Source: Gemmatimonadota bacterium
GTDB lineage: Bacteria > Gemmatimonadota > Gemmatimonadetes > JACCXV01 > JAHWKZ01
DNA: 16,595 nt
NCBI GenBank assembly: GCA_030641505.1
Contig: DAOWHI010000082.1
Location: forward strand, 1-16,595
Direction of reading: 5' to 3'
A program made the position numbers and the translations under genes. Under the pieces are notes generated by a model. It saw only the letters and a list, made by a program, of their open reading frames with translations, was not told where the DNA came from and made no database searches. Of the stretch, positions 13,220 to 16,595 are shown piece after piece (the first letter of the stretch is position 1; the number at the start of each line of letters is the position of its first letter).

Positions 13220-14818
13220 CTACGCAGGAAAGTCGAGCTGACGGACCGCCTCCACTCCTGCGATCGCGGACAGCGCCGCTAGTGTGTCAACCGTTGCTGG
13301 GCTGTCCAGGTTGATGAATGCCAGTGCGGTCTCACCCGGGGCGGTACGACCCAATCGCCACTCGGCGATGTTGACCTGCGCCTCACCGAGCAGCGTGCCG
13401 ATCTTGCCAATGACGCCCGGGACATCCCGGTTCCACACCAACAGCACCATACCCACCGGCGGAGCGTCCAGGTGGTAGCCGTCGATCTCGACCGCCCGTG
13501 GGTGGGCGTGAAATAGCGTACCGGCCACCGACCGCTCAGCAACATCCGTTTCCACCCGACACCCAATGAGGTTGCTGTACTCGGCCGCTGAGGCGCGACG
13601 GCTGCGAGTCACCTCGATCCCTCGATCGGCGGCCAGGTGCGGCGCGTTGATGTAGTTGACCACGTCCGCCGAGATCGGCGCCAGGAGACCTTTGAGGAGG
13701 GCGGTCGAGAGCGGTTGTGCGTGGGGTGCGACCTCGCTCCCGCGAGCCTCGACCTCGACCCGCTGTAGGCGACCGTCCGCGAGCTTGCCGACGAGCCGCC
13801 CCAAACGCTCGGCCAGGTCGAGCCACGGTCGGATCTCGCTCCATCCACCAGCATCGACAAACGGCAGGTTGACCGCGTTGCGGTACTCTTCGTCACGCAG
13901 CGCTGCCAACACCTGATCGACGATCTGAACCGATACACCGCGCTGGGCTTCCTCGGTCGAGGCGCCAAGGTGTGGCGTCAGCACGACGTCATCGCGGCCG
14001 AGCAGCGCGCTACCCACCGGTGGCTCGGAAACAAACACGTCGATCGCCGCGCCAGCCAACCGACCACTCTCGAGCGCGGCGGTCAACGCTGCTTCGTCGA
14101 CCAGCTCGCCGCGCGCACAGTTGACCAACCGTGCGCCGCGTTTAACGTGTGCTAGCTCGCGGGCGCCGATTAGCCCTCGCGTCTCGGACGTCAGCGGAGC
14201 GTGAACAGAAATGAAGTCCGACTCGGATAGCAGCAGGTCCAGCTCTACCAGCTCTACGTTCAGTTCTTGCGCCGCGTCGACCGCCAGATACGGATCATAC
14301 GCCAGCACGTGCATCCCAAACGCATGCGCGCGTTGCGCGACGAGCCGGCCAACCCGACCCAGCCCAACCATCCCGATCGTCTTACCAGCTAGCTGCGTGC
14401 CGATGTATCGGCCGCGATCCCATCCCCCGCTTTGGACGTTCGCATGGGCCGCCGGGACCTTGCGGCACAGCGCCAGCAACAGCGCCCACGTGTGCTCCGC
14501 GGTGGCGGTTGCGTTGGCGCCTGGCGTGTTCATGACGAGCACACCCCGGCGACTGGCATGGTCAACATCGACGTTGTCGAGGCCGACGCCGGCGCGACCG
14601 ATGACGCGCAGCTCCCCACCCCGGTCGATCACTTCAGCATCGACCTTGGTCGCGCTGCGAACGATCAACGCGTGACACCCGGGGAGGACCTCGAGCATTG
14701 CCCTGCGGTCGATCGGTGCCTTGGCGACCACTTCTGCGTCGACCGCCACCCCCAACCGCTCGAGACCAGCATCCGAAAGTGGGTCAGCAACGAGAACGCG
14801 GAACTTGTCTTTACTCAA
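13220..14818 (-). CDS. serA: D-3-phosphoglycerate dehydrogenase, long form
   Basis: 532 residues. First step of serine synthesis: oxidises 3-phosphoglycerate to 3-phosphohydroxypyruvate with NAD+. The substrate- and nucleotide-binding domains contain GRAGVGLDNVD (74-84), the Rossmann loop GLGRVG (152-157), and the catalytic Arg236 (NCARGELVDE), Glu265 (VFVSEPP) and His283 (TPHLGAST). The extra intervening domain of the long form (about 315-450) is followed by a C-terminal ACT domain (about 455-530), RDVPGVIGKIGTLLGEAQVNI, which binds serine for feedback control in this family. The start is TTG 14818, overlapping the TGA of the upstream aminotransferase as TTGA, a sign of translational coupling. 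Confidence 0.96.
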   Translation of the reverse strand: MSKDKFRVLVADPLSDAGLERLGVAVDAEVVAKAPIDRRAMLEVLPGCHALIVRSATKVDAEVIDRGGELRVIGRAGVGLDNVDVDHASRRGVLVMNTPGANATATAEHTWALLLALCRKVPAAHANVQSGGWDRGRYIGTQLAGKTIGMVGLGRVGRLVAQRAHAFGMHVLAYDPYLAVDAAQELNVELVELDLLLSESDFISVHAPLTSETRGLIGARELAHVKRGARLVNCARGELVDEAALTAALESGRLAGAAIDVFVSEPPVGSALLGRDDVVLTPHLGASTEEAQRGVSVQIVDQVLAALRDEEYRNAVNLPFVDAGGWSEIRPWLDLAERLGRLVGKLADGRLQRVEVEARGSEVAPHAQPLSTALLKGLLAPISADVVNYINAPHLAADRGIEVTRSRRASAAEYSNLIGCRVETDVAERSVAGTLFHAHPRAVEIDGYHLDAPPVGMVLLVWNRDVPGVIGKIGTLLGEAQVNIAEWRLGRTAPGETALAFINLDSPATVDTLAALSAIAGVEAVRQLDFPA

Positions 14819-15894
14819 TTTTCCAAAAACCCGTCGATCGCCGCCGTGAGGGTCTCGATTTCAGGCACCGTGTGATCGCCCATGTGCCCAATCCGAAACG
14901 TCCGGTCGCGCAACTTCGCGTAGCCGTTCGAGATAATCATGTCTACGTGCTCGGCCAAGTAGCGGTTCATCGCATCAACGTCGACAGAACGTGTGTTGAC
15001 AACCGCCGTGACGGTGTCCGACCGGTACGGCTCGGGCGCCAAAATGTCGAACCGTTCGAGCGACCACTCGCGTACATGGTCAGCCATCGCTGCGTGGCGA
15101 TCGAATCGCGCGGTCAGACCTTCGTCCAGGATCCGGTCGAGCTGACGATCTAGCGCATACAGCAACGTGATCGCCGGCGTCGTCGGAGTCTGCCACTTCT
15201 CGAGATAGCGCTGGAAGACCAGCCAGTCGAAGTACCACCCCCGACCGGGAATCGTGGCGGCGCGTGCGTGGGCGCGCTCGGAGACGGCGACAAACGACAG
15301 ACCTGGGGGCAGCGCCAGACACTTCTGACCGCCGGTCAAGCACACATCTAGTCCCCAGCGATCGACAGGTACGTCGATCCCACCCATCGAAGACACCGTG
15401 TCAACGAGCACGAGTGCTTTGGGCGCCTGTTCGCGCACCGCCTGTACGATTTCGCCGACCGGGCTGGTGACCCCAGTCGAAGTCTCGTTGTGAACGATCG
15501 TGACCGCGTCGTAATCACCGCGGCCGAGCGCGTCAGCGACGCGATCGGGCGTGATCGGCTCTCCCCACTCGACCTCGAGCACATCGAGTGACTTGCCGTT
15601 GGCCTCGACCACCTCGGCCCAACGAGCACTGAACGCACCATTGACACAGCAGAGCGAGCGTTGATCGATCGAGCTCCGCGCTGCGGCCTCGAACAAGCCG
15701 GTCGCCGACGAGGTCGAGATGTACACGTTGTTTTTCGTCTGGAAGACACTCTGAAGCCGTGGCTGAACTGATGCCAGCAACTCGGAGATCTCGGGGCCAC
15801 GATGACCGATTAGTCGATCCGCTTGAGCGGTCAGGATCTCGGGATGCACCTCGGTGGGACCAGGCAGGAACAGGCGAGCGGGACGACGCTTCAT
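14815..15894 (-). CDS. Class V aminotransferase, probable phosphoserine aminotransferase
   Basis: 359-residue PLP enzyme of the alanine-glyoxylate/serine-pyruvate aminotransferase type. LFLPGPTEVHPEIL opens the fold, STSSATGLFEAA (60-71) is the cofactor-phosphate loop, DTVSSMGG (165-172) holds the PLP-ring Asp, and Lys191 in TGGQKCLALPPGL forms the Schiff base. GYAKLRDRTFRIGHMG near the end is typical of the group. Classical SerC has a different sequence; position between serB and serA implies that this enzyme converts 3-phosphohydroxypyruvate to phosphoserine with glutamate. That role rests on context. It starts 9 nt after serB. Confidence 0.88.
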   Translation of the reverse strand: MKRRPARLFLPGPTEVHPEILTAQADRLIGHRGPEISELLASVQPRLQSVFQTKNNVYISTSSATGLFEAAARSSIDQRSLCCVNGAFSARWAEVVEANGKSLDVLEVEWGEPITPDRVADALGRGDYDAVTIVHNETSTGVTSPVGEIVQAVREQAPKALVLVDTVSSMGGIDVPVDRWGLDVCLTGGQKCLALPPGLSFVAVSERAHARAATIPGRGWYFDWLVFQRYLEKWQTPTTPAITLLYALDRQLDRILDEGLTARFDRHAAMADHVREWSLERFDILAPEPYRSDTVTAVVNTRSVDVDAMNRYLAEHVDMIISNGYAKLRDRTFRIGHMGDHTVPEIETLTAAIDGFLEN

Positions 15895-15903
15895 GAGGTC
15901 CGA

Positions 15904-16595
15904 TTATCGACCCACCGAAAGCCCCGGGCAACCGCCGACGGCGTCGCCGGCTTCGATCCGCTTTATCCCGCGAGCCCAAACTGCGGCGTGCTCGGTGGTC
16001 TCGAGCCTAGGGTGACCGGCTCGGCCGACCACCAATGGCACCACCGGTGCCAAGCTGCGACAGCTGATCCACGCGTCGGCGACGACTCGAACCGCGGGCT
16101 GAGACTTGACCCCGCCGTAGCCGATCAGGCATTGGACCTCCGGTCGGGCCTCGGCATCGGTCGCTCCGTCGCCTACCAGAATCGCCGGCGCTCCATCCCG
16201 CAGCTGAGCCACAACTCTCGATTTCCCTCCCGAATGCGCCAACGGGTGAGAGGCCGTCTCCGTCCACGGGTCGACCGCATCCCAGTGAATCGGCACAGCG
16301 AGCACGCGATCAGCACCCACCCCAAGCTGGGTCGCGAACGGCACCACCGCATCCTCCAGTCCACCACTTACCACCCAGACGGCATAGCCGCACGCCTGGA
16401 GCGCGGAAACCACCTCGGCGGCGTCCTCTACCGCGTCCTCGGCGTACGCCTTGGCCAACGCAGCCAAGTCGGCTGGGGTTGGATCGACCCGCCGGAGTCG
16501 TTCGGCGTACACCTCCTCGAGCGCGACATTTCCTGCGACCGCACCGGCTGTTAGGCCGATCACCTCCGCACCCACGCCGTTTCGCTCCGCCAAAC
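15904..16595 (-). CDS. serB: Phosphoserine phosphatase (HAD family), N-terminus outside window
   Basis: At least 230 residues, truncated by the window edge; the frame runs to the last base, so the TTG near 16593 is internal. HAD motif II is VVSGG (about 74-78), motif III the Lys in GGKSRVVAQL, and motif IV GDGATDAEA. This last stretch, with the following CLIGYGGV, resembles the eukaryotic-type phosphoserine phosphatase. Motif I (DxDxT) lies outside. The cap helix region LTAGAVAGNVALEEVYAERL fits the family. It removes the phosphate from phosphoserine, the last step to L-serine. It is first in order within this window of serB-aminotransferase-serA. Confidence 0.9.
   Translation of the reverse strand, partial: LAERNGVGAEVIGLTAGAVAGNVALEEVYAERLRRVDPTPADLAALAKAYAEDAVEDAAEVVSALQACGYAVWVVSGGLEDAVVPFATQLGVGADRVLAVPIHWDAVDPWTETASHPLAHSGGKSRVVAQLRDGAPAILVGDGATDAEARPEVQCLIGYGGVKSQPAVRVVADAWISCRSLAPVVPLVVGRAGHPRLETTEHAAVWARGIKRIEAGDAVGGCPGLSVGR

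Noticed and set aside
1..16595. CRISPR array, tRNA, transposase or phage module
   Set aside because: No regularly spaced direct repeats, cloverleaf-like sequences, or integrase/transposase motifs were seen on either strand.

Overview
The window reads as an ordinary chromosomal stretch of a high-GC bacterium. A diderm (Gram-negative) cell is suggested by several exported proteins, including a Spy/CpxP-like periplasmic protein and a probable lipoprotein. The phylum cannot be fixed from the sequence. A coenzyme-B12-dependent ribonucleotide reductase, a class V aminotransferase in the serine operon and a persulfide dioxygenase-rhodanese fusion would fit an uncultured environmental lineage, but this is inference. 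I saw no tRNA, rRNA, CRISPR array, insertion sequence or phage gene, and no gene-free stretch longer than about 180 bases.

Layout. Positions 2-1114 hold the end of a class II ribonucleotide reductase (nrdJ), cut in two by an in-frame TAA at 743-745. Then come a degenerate GIY-YIG-like protein (1293-1622), a DUF6941-type protein (1686-2084), and a closely packed pair: an alpha/beta-hydrolase-fold protein that appears to lack its nucleophile, and a CaCA-type cation antiporter (2090-4242). The antiporter converges on glutamine-dependent NAD+ synthetase (nadE, minus strand), and the two stop codons share one CTAG. nadE diverges from a MetX-family acyltransferase (6044-7123) across about 70 bp. 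Positions 7124-7766 carry the most unusual part: two tandemly duplicated genes for tiny exported proteins, each with a strong Shine-Dalgarno. Interleaved inverted repeats that could form a pseudoknot lie upstream, and a good intrinsic terminator lies downstream. A persulfide dioxygenase with two rhodanese domains (7844-9253) and a multi-pass membrane protein with a helix-hairpin-helix tail (9290-10561) follow.

The right third holds a probable lipoprotein with a divergent InlB B-repeat (minus), a secreted protein built of two Cys-paired repeats (plus), and a four-gene minus-strand run of serB (cut by the window edge), a SerC-like class V aminotransferase, serA and a Spy/CpxP-like gene. SerA, the aminotransferase and SerB together supply the whole phosphorylated route from 3-phosphoglycerate to L-serine.

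There is a loose metabolic theme. The ser operon makes serine. The MetX-family enzyme, whose sequence recalls the serine/homoserine succinyltransferase branch, would acylate serine or homoserine for cysteine or methionine synthesis. The persulfide dioxygenase clears sulfane sulfur. These are separate transcription units, so the link is suggestive only. The strongest candidates for something undescribed are the tandem small exported proteins with their structured leader, and the two-repeat secreted protein.
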